Shown: positions 34,813-41,981 of the stretch, piece by piece
How positions within the stretch are numbered: position 1 is the first letter of the stretch
How the letters are laid out: every line of letters begins with the position of its first letter
DNA from: JAILLW01 sp045629045
Lineage (GTDB): Bacteria; Bacillota; Clostridia; Lachnospirales; Lachnospiraceae
Length of the DNA: 50,436 nucleotides
Assembly (NCBI GenBank): GCA_045629045.1
Contig: JAZQQM010000053.1
Coordinates: forward strand, 1-50,436
Reading direction: 5' to 3'
Made by a program: the position numbers and the translations under genes
Notes under the pieces: model-generated
What the model saw: only the letters and a program-made list of their open reading frames with translations
What the model was told of the DNA's origin: nothing
Databases searched by the model: none

Positions 34813-36410
34813 AAAATGGTTATTTTCAGGTTGGCTGTACGCCTACAGGTACAATTCTCAAAATTGTTAAGCCCCAGGACGGCGGCTTAATGGTTGAAGG
34901 AAAAGAAATCACAGAATATCTTACCAAAAATAATGTTCTATATTCGGCTCCCGCAATTAATCAGGGAATTAATGAAGCATTAGCATCTCCCAAACAGGAG
35001 CATCTTGTTTTGCTTAACAAGGATCAGGGAAGCGAGATACGGGAATCTTATATTCTGAGAGCATCTGCAGATAAGATGACTTTAACGGCAAGATTTTATC
35101 CTCCATCAATGAAGGGGACCAGGCTTGATGCGAGTGAATTCAAAAATGACCTTCAGCATAAGGGTGTTAAGTACGGAATTTTGGAAGATGTGATTGATAA
35201 ATTCTTTAAAGCACCGGAATATTGTACCGATATAGTTGTTGCCGAGGGACTTCCTGTTACACAGGGTGAACATGCAAGAATAGAATACTATTTTGATACG
35301 GATCTTAGCACGAAACCGGCACTTGCTGAAGACGGTTCCGTTGACTTCTTTAATCTGAAAACATTTACACAATGTACCAAGGGTGAAGTTTTGGCAAAAC
35401 TGTTTCCGGCAGTTCCCGGCACCCCGGGCATGACTGTATTTGGCGAACCTATTAAGCCGTTTGATGTTAAAAAGGCTGCTCTTAAGTATGGCCGCAATAT
35501 CACATGCTCTGAAGACGGAAGAGTAATAACGTCCGATATAAACGGTAATGTATCCCTTGTGGAAGGTAAAGTTTTCGTTTCGGATGTTATGGAAGTTGAT
35601 AATGTTAATCCGGCAACCGGAAACATTGATTGTGAAGGCAGCGTAAGAGTACTTGGTAACGTATGCGAGAACTTCTCGGTTAAGTCCAGGGGTACGGTTG
35701 AAGTTAAAGGTGTTGTTGAGGGCGCTTATATTGAGGCCGGCGAAAATATCATAATTGCAAGAGGCATGAAAGGAATGGGCAAAGGTAAACTTAAGGCAGA
35801 CGGTAACATTATCGCCAAGTTTATCGAAAATTCGGATGTTTCGGCTGCAGGATATATTTCTACGGATTCGATTTTGCACAGTACTGTACAGGCGGGAACC
35901 GAGGTTACGGTATCCGGCAAACGAGGATTTATAACAGGCGGAAAGGTAAGTGCAACTAATCTTATTTCTGTTAAGACGCTTGGTTCCGACATGGGTGCGG
36001 ATACAATTGTTGAGGTGGGAGTTGATCCCAAGATTAAAACAAGAATAGCTCAGCTTCAGAAGCTGATTGCAGATAATAAAAAGGCAATTGAGCAAAGCGA
36101 ACCTACGATTAATTCTTTCATGGCAAAGATGAAGTCGGGTGCTACTATTTCGATGGACCAGAAAATGTATATGCAGAGTGTTCTTTCGGACCAAAAAGCA
36201 AAGAAGGAAGAGTATGAGGCTGCCATTTCGGAATTGGATTCGTATCAGGATCTTTTGGATGCTTCCAATGCCGCGCGCGTTGAGGTTACCGGAGATGTTT
36301 ATGCCGGTACAAAGATATGCATTTCCGATGTATCAATGGTTGTTAAGACTCCGATGACATATTGCCAGTTTAAGAAAATCGACGGTGATGTTAAGATGGT
36401 AAGTCTCTAA
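34809..36410 (+). CDS. fapA: DUF342 (FapA) family protein
   Basis: Flagellar assembly A-type protein (533 aa). The N-terminal half is the FapA region (TARFYPP, GVKYGILEDVIDKFF, VPGTPGMTVFGEPI). A central run of short beta repeats rich in G and V (NIDCEGSVRVLGNVCENFSV..., about 270-400) suggests a beta-helix, then a helical coiled segment (about 405-480), and a short beta end. DUF342 proteins accompany motility operons but their role is not settled. Overlaps sigD by 4 bp. Confidence 0.88.
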   Translation: MKNGYFQVGCTPTGTILKIVKPQDGGLMVEGKEITEYLTKNNVLYSAPAINQGINEALASPKQEHLVLLNKDQGSEIRESYILRASADKMTLTARFYPPSMKGTRLDASEFKNDLQHKGVKYGILEDVIDKFFKAPEYCTDIVVAEGLPVTQGEHARIEYYFDTDLSTKPALAEDGSVDFFNLKTFTQCTKGEVLAKLFPAVPGTPGMTVFGEPIKPFDVKKAALKYGRNITCSEDGRVITSDINGNVSLVEGKVFVSDVMEVDNVNPATGNIDCEGSVRVLGNVCENFSVKSRGTVEVKGVVEGAYIEAGENIIIARGMKGMGKGKLKADGNIIAKFIENSDVSAAGYISTDSILHSTVQAGTEVTVSGKRGFITGGKVSATNLISVKTLGSDMGADTIVEVGVDPKIKTRIAQLQKLIADNKKAIEQSEPTINSFMAKMKSGATISMDQKMYMQSVLSDQKAKKEEYEAAISELDSYQDLLDASNAARVEVTGDVYAGTKICISDVSMVVKTPMTYCQFKKIDGDVKMVSL

Positions 36411-36426
36411 AATAAAGGATGGACAT

Positions 36427-36744
36427 ATGACGATATCGAGAGTAGAATTGCAAGGGCAGATTACCCGTGCTCAGGATTTTACGAACATTAAACATAATGA
36501 AGATACCCGTGGTATGGTTGAGCAGAATCAGATTGCAAGAACGGAATCAGTAGCTGCTGAACTTAAGTTCCATCACGTTAACGATTCGGAACATACTGAG
36601 AACAGGCAAAAGAAATTTGATGCCAAAGAAGAGGGCTCAAATCAGTATCAGGGTGACGGCGGAAGTAATCGCAAAAAAGAACAGGAAAAAGACGGTAAAG
36701 TAATTCTTAAAACTCCGCAACACGGATTTGATTTGAAAATTTAA
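36427..36744 (+). CDS. Small hydrophilic protein of the motility operon
   Basis: 105 aa, not recognised as a named family. It is highly charged and Gln/Asn/Lys-rich, with no membrane segment or Cys. The N-terminal part (ISRVELQGQITRAQDFTNIKHNEDT) looks structured; the rest (55-95) looks disordered. AGGATGG precedes the ATG. Proteins of this look recur next to fapA in clostridial motility operons, so it is likely a real gene. Confidence 0.75.
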   Translation: MTISRVELQGQITRAQDFTNIKHNEDTRGMVEQNQIARTESVAAELKFHHVNDSEHTENRQKKFDAKEEGSNQYQGDGGSNRKKEQEKDGKVILKTPQHGFDLKI

Positions 36745-36748
36745 AGAT

Positions 36749-37651
36749 ATGATATTAGGTTATGTTTTGCTGGCTTTAGGGGTGGCGGCGTTTGTTTTAA
36801 GCTATGTTATTCCCGCCAAGTCGGAAGATGAAAAGGCAATTGAATTTAGTGAAGATATGATAAGGGATCTTGTAGATAAGGAGGTCGCATCGGCAAAGGG
36901 TCAGATTACTGATATTGTAGATGAGACCATTACTTATGCTATGGAAAAAACAGAAAGATCCATGGACAGAATCACTAACGAGAAAATGATGGCTGTAAAT
37001 GAGTATTCCGATACGGTCTTGTCGGAGATAAATAAAAACCACCAGGAAGTGGTTTTTCTTTATGACATGCTAAATGATAAGCATGAAAATATTAAGACAA
37101 CTGTTTCCGAGGCTGAAAAGACAGCATCGGAAGTAAAGCAGGCGGTTAAAGATGCGGAAATTACGGTACGCGAGTCTAAGCAGCAGTCAATTTCACAACC
37201 GCAGATTCAGCCCGAACCCCAAGAGGAGTTCGTCCCCGAATACAAAATGCCTAACGGAAGATTGTCTGCAATTGACAGATTACGTCAGGCGACTGTAGCA
37301 ACAGAGGTTGATTTCACACCCTTTAATCCGGATACTGTGGAAAACCTGGAGGTTGAAGAAAAACCTAAGAAGAAGAGAACCACGAAACCGAAGGTAAAAG
37401 AAGAAGCAATTATTTTGGGTGATGCTGCAGATATATCCTTGAACAAAGCGGATAATAATTTTGAGTTGGTCCAGGCCGGACCTAACCTTAATTTAGGTGA
37501 TAATAAAGTTGGGAAGACCGGCGGAAGAAATAATAACGAAAGAATATTGGAACTTCACAATATGGGCAAGTCAAACATGGCAATTGCCAAGGAACTCGGA
37601 CTTGGAATAGGTGAGGTTAAACTGGTTATAGACCTTTTTGAAGGAATGTAA
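36749..37651 (+). CDS. Membrane-anchored coiled-coil protein with C-terminal HTH (SwrB-position)
   Basis: 300 aa. An N-terminal transmembrane helix (2-20), a long coiled coil (about 25-140), a Pro/Gln/Lys-rich linker (145-225), and a C-terminal helix-turn-helix-like motif (ERILELHNMGKSNMAIAKELGLGIGEVKLVIDLF). This layout fits the DUF6115 type of Lachnospiraceae. It takes the place of SwrB of Bacillus, also a membrane/coiled-coil protein between sigD and rpsB that promotes export-gate activation; equivalence is inferred. Confidence 0.75.
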   Translation: MILGYVLLALGVAAFVLSYVIPAKSEDEKAIEFSEDMIRDLVDKEVASAKGQITDIVDETITYAMEKTERSMDRITNEKMMAVNEYSDTVLSEINKNHQEVVFLYDMLNDKHENIKTTVSEAEKTASEVKQAVKDAEITVRESKQQSISQPQIQPEPQEEFVPEYKMPNGRLSAIDRLRQATVATEVDFTPFNPDTVENLEVEEKPKKKRTTKPKVKEEAIILGDAADISLNKADNNFELVQAGPNLNLGDNKVGKTGGRNNNERILELHNMGKSNMAIAKELGLGIGEVKLVIDLFEGM

Positions 37652-38380
37652 ATGAATTTGAAGTATTATTTAAGGGGATTGGGAATAGGAATAATTGTAA
37701 CGGCAATCATTATGCTTGTTTTGTCGGCCCAGAATACCAAAACTCTTACGGATGAAGAAATTAAACAAAAAGCTAAAGCACTGGGTATGGTTGAGCAGAA
37801 TGGTACATTAAGCGAGCTGTCTTTGCCTGCAAACAATACTGACGAGAATGCAGACGAAACTGTTGATGGAAACAGTACGGGTGAAACTGTTACGGATGAT
37901 GTATCTGATGCCTCTTACGAAGATGATGGGGAAATGCCCGATGAAACTGCTGCAGACGGTAATGATGAGCCCGATATGTCTTCGTCGGGAAATATGGATT
38001 ACAATGAGGTGGAAAAGCAGATAGACGAAGCTGATGCGCAGCTGGAAGAAATCAAAAGCGGTACGGTATCCTCTCCGACCGAAGAGGAAGAAGCCGAGCA
38101 GGCACCGAAACCCACACCGGAACCTACTCCGGAGCCGACACCCGAACCTGTTAAGGAAACTAAGAATTCCACCGGTAGAGGTATATCTTTTGAAATAAAT
38201 AAAGGCGAGAGTTCATATACTGTAGCAAAGAATCTTAAGGCGGCAGGATTTATTGAAGATGCGGCCGAATTTGATACATATTTATGTTCAACGGGACTTG
38301 ACAGAAAAATATGCGCAGGAACATTCAATATTCCGGAGGGAAGCTCGGAAGAGGAAATTGCAAGGATAATTGCTAAATGA
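37652..38380 (+). CDS. Membrane-anchored protein with MltG/YceG N-terminal-like module
   Basis: 242 aa. One N-terminal membrane helix (about 9-27), a very acidic low-complexity linker, a Pro-Thr-Glu repeat (KPTPEPTPEPTPEPTPEP region, about 150-168) and a C-terminal ~60-residue domain (FEINKGESSYTVAKNLKAAG...AGTFNIPEGSSEEEIARI) resembling the LysM-like part of MltG lytic transglycosylases. The catalytic MltG domain is absent. The start follows the previous stop directly (TAAATG). A wall-binding role next to the flagellum is inferred. Confidence 0.75.
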   Translation: MNLKYYLRGLGIGIIVTAIIMLVLSAQNTKTLTDEEIKQKAKALGMVEQNGTLSELSLPANNTDENADETVDGNSTGETVTDDVSDASYEDDGEMPDETAADGNDEPDMSSSGNMDYNEVEKQIDEADAQLEEIKSGTVSSPTEEEEAEQAPKPTPEPTPEPTPEPVKETKNSTGRGISFEINKGESSYTVAKNLKAAGFIEDAAEFDTYLCSTGLDRKICAGTFNIPEGSSEEEIARIIAK

Positions 38381-38655
38381 TAGATAAAGATAAATTTAAC
38401 ATTCTTAACTATGTTAAGAAAGAAGAGTATACCGGTTCCATGGATGGTATGCGATATATGATAAAAAAGATTGACTCCGAGAATATGGAAGTTACTATCT
38501 GGCCGGAACCTAATGCGTGTGCCAAAACTTCCGAAGATCTTAAGACCAGAAAAACCTTCCCGCTTAGCACAATTGGAGTTGAGATGGTGGCTGATTATCT
38601 TAATGAAGAATACACCACTCAAAAAAAATTATGGGATATTTCAAAATTTAGATAG
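38377..38655 (+). CDS. Small conserved hypothetical protein
   Basis: 92 aa, not recognised. Overlaps the previous gene by 4 bp (ATGA), so probably the last gene of the motility operon. It reads as a compact alpha/beta protein (GMRYMIKKID, VTIWPEPNAC) without membrane segment or signal. No function proposed. Confidence 0.65.
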   Translation: MIDKDKFNILNYVKKEEYTGSMDGMRYMIKKIDSENMEVTIWPEPNACAKTSEDLKTRKTFPLSTIGVEMVADYLNEEYTTQKKLWDISKFR

Positions 38656-38724
38656 CATTTTATAAAAATATGTTGTATACTGTCATAGTTGGCTTTCGCC
38701 AATATGGAAGTTTGAGGTGGAATA

Positions 38725-39000
38725 GTGTCGTCAGCATTTAATAATGGCATTGTTAATAGGGAAGTTTCGTTTTGCAGAATTTACAGTAGGGAGGCTAAAG
38801 AAAAGCTCGAAAAGCTCTTTCTTGAAAATAGAATTTCCTATTTCGTAGAATGGCAGGACCGTTCGTTTATCAGCAGACTGGTAGGCAGAAGAGAAAAGAA
38901 CGTATTTACTATTAAGATTAACGACGCTGACCTTGAAAGAGCAACTGCTCTTGTTCAGGGAATTGATTCCATAAGAATCAGAAAGCCGAAGGCTGAGTAA
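38725..39000 (+). CDS. Small conserved hypothetical protein
   Basis: 91 aa from a GTG start behind GAGGTGGAA. The sequence (VSFCRIYSREAKEKLEKLFLENRISYFVEWQ, then FTIKINDADLERATALVQGI) looks like a two-layer alpha/beta fold of the signal-binding DUF2007/ACT-like kind. A TATACT -10-like box lies at 38676-38681, without a clear -35. Function unknown. Confidence 0.7.
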   Translation: MSSAFNNGIVNREVSFCRIYSREAKEKLEKLFLENRISYFVEWQDRSFISRLVGRREKNVFTIKINDADLERATALVQGIDSIRIRKPKAE

Positions 39001-39021
39001 TATTTTAATTACATATTATAC

Positions 39022-39094
39022 CGGGGTGTGGCTCAGGTGGTAGAGCGCTTCGTTAGGGACGAAGAGGCCGCAAGTTCAAGTCTTGTCACTCCGA
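39022..39094 (+). tRNA. tRNA-Pro (anticodon AGG)
   Basis: Full cloverleaf: acceptor CGGGGTG/CACTCCG with one G-U; D arm GCTC/GAGC; anticodon stem CTTCG/CGAAG with loop TTAGGGA (anticodon AGG at 39055-39057); T arm GCAAG/CTTGT around TTCAAGT. C1-G72 and A73 and the anticodon stem sequence match bacterial tRNA-Pro identity. The CCA end is not encoded. Position 34 is A, so it should need conversion to inosine. Confidence 0.95.
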
Positions 39095-39097
39095 CGC

Positions 39098-39126
39098 AAA
39101 AGGTACCGATTATTCGGTACTTTTTT
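39098..39126 (+). terminator. Terminator after tRNA-Pro
   Basis: GTACCGA and TCGGTAC pair around TTAT, extended by G-U and A-T pairs, followed by TTTTTT. Confidence 0.85.
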
Positions 39127-39155
39127 ATTTCCTGTATGTTATAATACGATTTGTT

Positions 39156-39851
39156 ATGAATGACTGGTTATCAAGAAGCAGAATTCTTTTAGGAGAATCT
39201 GCAATTACTAAACTTAATAATGCAAAGGTCTGCATATTCGGAATAGGCGGAGTGGGCGGATATGTTTGCGAAGGCCTCGCCAGAAGCGGTGTAGGGTCAT
39301 TTATACTGGTTGATAAAGATGTTGTCTCAAACAGTAATATTAACCGACAGATAATTGCGACCACTAAGTCTATAGGTGTAAGCAAGGTTTCGCTGATGAA
39401 AGAGCGAATACTTGATATAAATCCTAAGGCAAAGGTAGAAGCCAAAGAAATGTTTTATCTTCCGGATACGGAAAAGGAAATAGATTTTAGCGATTGTGAT
39501 TATGTAGTGGATGCGGTTGATACCGTAACGGCCAAGCTTCTTATCATTAAAAGGGCAAAAGAATATCAAATACCTGTAATAAGCAGTATGGGAACAGGCA
39601 ATAAGCTTGACCCCATGGCTTTTAGAATAGATGATATATCAAAGACTTCGGTATGCCCGTTGGCCAAGGTTATGCGAAAAGAGTTAAAAGAGCGCAATAT
39701 AAGTGATGTTAAGGTCCTTTATTCCACAGAGATGCCGATTGTACAAGGCCCTGTGGAGGCAATGCCCAGTATATCCTTTGTACCAAGCGTTGCGGGATTA
39801 ATGATTGCGGGGGAAGTAATTAAGGATATTGTAAGAAAAGACTTGCATTGA
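39156..39851 (+). CDS. tcdA: tRNA threonylcarbamoyladenosine dehydratase
   Basis: E1-like ThiF-fold enzyme (231 aa) that cyclises t6A37 in ANN-decoding tRNAs with ATP. Nucleotide-binding GIGGVGGYVCEGLARSGVG lies near residue 30; NINRQIIAT and DYVVDAVDT are TcdA/CsdL patterns, and SSMGTGNKLDP with CPLAKVMRKELK follow. It lies just after a tRNA gene. The stop codon is in the loop of its own terminator. Confidence 0.9.
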   Translation: MNDWLSRSRILLGESAITKLNNAKVCIFGIGGVGGYVCEGLARSGVGSFILVDKDVVSNSNINRQIIATTKSIGVSKVSLMKERILDINPKAKVEAKEMFYLPDTEKEIDFSDCDYVVDAVDTVTAKLLIIKRAKEYQIPVISSMGTGNKLDPMAFRIDDISKTSVCPLAKVMRKELKERNISDVKVLYSTEMPIVQGPVEAMPSISFVPSVAGLMIAGEVIKDIVRKDLH

Positions 39852-39863
39852 CAAGTCTTTTTT
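39836..39863 (+). terminator. Terminator overlapping the tcdA stop
   Basis: AAAAGACTTG (39836-39845) pairs perfectly with CAAGTCTTTT (39852-39861); the TTG-rich 6-nt loop contains the tcdA TGA; more Ts follow. Confidence 0.85.
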
Positions 39864-39890
39864 GATATATTAGTTGAGTTGTAATAAAAA
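39862..39890 (+). promoter_or_regulatory. Possible promoter of rpsB
   Basis: TTGATA (39862-39867), 17 bp, TAAAAA (39885-39890). It is the best candidate between the tcdA terminator and the rpsB leader, but the -10 box is weak. Confidence 0.35.
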
Positions 39891-39891
39891 A

Positions 39892-40006
39892 ACACGCAGT
39901 AAGTGCGCCTAAATGCTTAAAAGTATGCGGTGTCTCTTTGATCGGTGCTCCTTTACGCTTTGGAGTGGTCAAAGATAATATTGCGGAAGATTTAACCAAA
40001 CGGAGG
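39892..40006 (+). promoter_or_regulatory. Structured leader of rpsB-tsf
   Basis: Two helices precede rpsB. In the first, ACACGCA (39892-39898) pairs with TGCGGTGT (39926-39933) with one bulged G. In the second, CTTTGA (39936-39941) pairs with TCAAAG (39969-39974), closing an inner GCTCC/GGAGT stem (39947-39951/39962-39966). GCTCC could instead pair with the GGAGG ribosome site at 40002-40006. This looks like an autoregulated ribosomal-protein leader; no known class was recognised. Confidence 0.55.
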
Positions 40007-40013
40007 TAACAAA

Positions 40014-40772
40014 ATGAGCGTAATTTCAATGAAACAGTTATTAGAAGCAGGTGTTCATTTCGGACATCAGACAAGACGTTGGAACCCTAAAATGGCTCCA
40101 TACATCTTCACAGAGAGAAACGGTATCCACATTATCGATCTTCAGAAGTCTGTAGGTAAGGTTGACGAAGCTTACAGAGCAATCTTCGAAATCGCACAGC
40201 AGGGTGGAACAATACTCTTCGTTGGCACTAAGAAGCAGGCTCAGGACGCTGTCAAGGCTGAAGCAGAGCGTTGCGGTATGTACTATGTTAATGAAAGATG
40301 GCTTGGTGGTATGTTAACAAACTTCAAGACCATCCAGTCTCGTATCGACAGACTTAAGAAGATTGAGACAATGTCTCAGGACGGAACATTCGATGTTCTT
40401 CCCAAGAAGGAAGTTATCGAACTTAAGAAAGAATGGGATAAGCTTGAGAAGAACCTTGGCGGTATCAAGGAAATGAAGAGAATTCCCGACGCTATCTTCG
40501 TAGTAGATCCCAAGAAGGAAAGAATTTGTGTACAGGAAGCACACTCACTTGGTATTACATTAATCGGTATCGGTGATACTAACTGTGATCCTGAAGAATT
40601 AGATTTCATCATCCCCGGTAATGACGATGCAATCAGAGCCGTTAAGTTAATCACTGGAAAGATGGCTGATGCTGTTATTGAAGCAAAGGAAGGCGCAGAG
40701 GTTGTAGCTTCTGATGCCAATGCTGATGCCGAAGTAGAAGCAACAGATGTTGAAGAAGTAGCAGCAGAATAA
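40014..40772 (+). CDS. rpsB: Ribosomal protein uS2
   Basis: Small-subunit protein S2 (252 aa). Clear family sequence: MKQLLEAGVHFGHQTRRWNPKMAPYIF, NERWLGGMLTNF, PDAIFVVDPKKE and DTNCDPEELDFIIPGNDDAIRA. The C-terminus is an acidic Ala/Glu/Asp tail. CGGAGGT precedes the ATG. Cotranscribed with tsf, 27 bp downstream. Confidence 0.98.
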   Translation: MSVISMKQLLEAGVHFGHQTRRWNPKMAPYIFTERNGIHIIDLQKSVGKVDEAYRAIFEIAQQGGTILFVGTKKQAQDAVKAEAERCGMYYVNERWLGGMLTNFKTIQSRIDRLKKIETMSQDGTFDVLPKKEVIELKKEWDKLEKNLGGIKEMKRIPDAIFVVDPKKERICVQEAHSLGITLIGIGDTNCDPEELDFIIPGNDDAIRAVKLITGKMADAVIEAKEGAEVVASDANADAEVEATDVEEVAAE

Positions 40773-40799
40773 GATTCACGATTTTAGGAGGATTAAATA

Positions 40800-41882
40800 A
40801 TGGCAAATATTACAGCTTCTATGGTTAAAGACCTTAGAGAAATGACAGGTGCCGGAATGATGGACTGTAAGAAGGCTCTTACAGAAACCGACGGCGATAT
40901 GGATGCAGCAGTTGAGGTATTAAGAAAGTCAGGCGCAGCTAAGGCTGAGAAGAAGGCTTCAAGAATTGCAGCCGAAGGTATCGCACGTGTTGCAGTTAAC
41001 GACAATACAGCAGTAGTAGTAGAAGTTAACTCAGAAACAGACTTCGTTGCTAAGAACGAAGTGTTCCAGGAGTTCGTACAGAGCATTGCCAATGAGGCTC
41101 TTGCTTCATCATTCAACGGTGGCAAGGATGGCGAAGATGTTGAAGCTTTACTTGGTACAAACGGACTTAAGGATGCATTGGTTGAAAAGACAGCTACAAT
41201 CGGTGAAAAGCTTTCATTCAGAAGATTTGAAAAGGTTACAGGCGATTGTGTTGCTTCATATATCCACGGCGGCGGAAGAATCGGTGTTCTTGTAGCTGCT
41301 ACAGGAGCTTCGGGTGATGCTGTTAAGGAAGCATTAACAAACGTAGCTATGCAGGTTGCAGCTATGAATCCTCAGTATATCAGCCGTTCTGATATTTCTG
41401 ACGATGAGATGGCTAAGCTTCGCGAAATCACAATTGACAGTTCATTAAACGATCCTGCTTCACTTCCTAAGCCGATTCTTAACAAGTTAATCGACAAGGC
41501 AGTAAGCGGTAAGGTTTGGTCTGATGATGATGTTAAGGCTTATGAGGAGAACAAGACAAACAAGTATCTGTTCAACTTCCTTTCAGATGCAGCTAAGGCT
41601 CAGCTTTCATCACTTGCTATGGATGATAAGGCAGCAATCGTTGCAGATAAGATTTTCTCAGGACTTGTTGAGGGACGTATCTCTAAGCAGGTTAAGGAAA
41701 TCAGCCTTCTTGATCAGATTTATGTTAAGGCAGAAGACGGTAAGCAGGCAGTAGGCCAGTACCTTGCAACGGTTGATAAGAACATCGTTATTACTAAGAT
41801 GGTTCGTTTCGAAGTAGGCGAAGGTATGGAGAAGAAGAACGAAGACTTCGCAGCAGAAGTTGCAGCTCAGATGAATGCTTAA
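40800..41882 (+). CDS. tsf: Elongation factor Ts with enlarged central segment
   Basis: Nucleotide-exchange factor for EF-Tu (360 aa). The N-terminal UBA-like domain and core are standard (LREMTGAGMMDCKKAL, VVVEVNSETDFVAKNE, YIHGGGRIGVLV, AMNPQYISR). Between NPQY (residue 190) and VEGR (residue 290) there are about 100 residues where E. coli EF-Ts has about 40, so some 60 residues are extra, at the place of the coiled-coil protrusion. The C-terminal part (VEGRISKQVKEISLLDQIYV...VGQYL) is normal. No frameshift. Confidence 0.96.
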   Translation: MANITASMVKDLREMTGAGMMDCKKALTETDGDMDAAVEVLRKSGAAKAEKKASRIAAEGIARVAVNDNTAVVVEVNSETDFVAKNEVFQEFVQSIANEALASSFNGGKDGEDVEALLGTNGLKDALVEKTATIGEKLSFRRFEKVTGDCVASYIHGGGRIGVLVAATGASGDAVKEALTNVAMQVAAMNPQYISRSDISDDEMAKLREITIDSSLNDPASLPKPILNKLIDKAVSGKVWSDDDVKAYEENKTNKYLFNFLSDAAKAQLSSLAMDDKAAIVADKIFSGLVEGRISKQVKEISLLDQIYVKAEDGKQAVGQYLATVDKNIVITKMVRFEVGEGMEKKNEDFAAEVAAQMNA

Positions 41883-41924
41883 TCGCTAATCAAAAAGCAA
41901 TAATTGATTACATAATTGACAAAG

Positions 41925-41954
41925 AATAGAGAGTTTTAGGGCTCTCTATTTTTT
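41925..41954 (+). terminator. Terminator after tsf
   Basis: AATAGAGAG (41925-41933) pairs with CTCTCTATT (41942-41950) around an 8-nt loop, followed by TTTT. It ends the rpsB-tsf unit. Confidence 0.85.
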
Positions 41955-41981
41955 ATACTCTAAACTACGAGGATTTTAGTA

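Noticed and set aside
39892..40013. T-box leader before rpsB
   Set aside because: No T-box bulge sequence or specifier hairpin, and no terminator/antiterminator pair with a U-tract.
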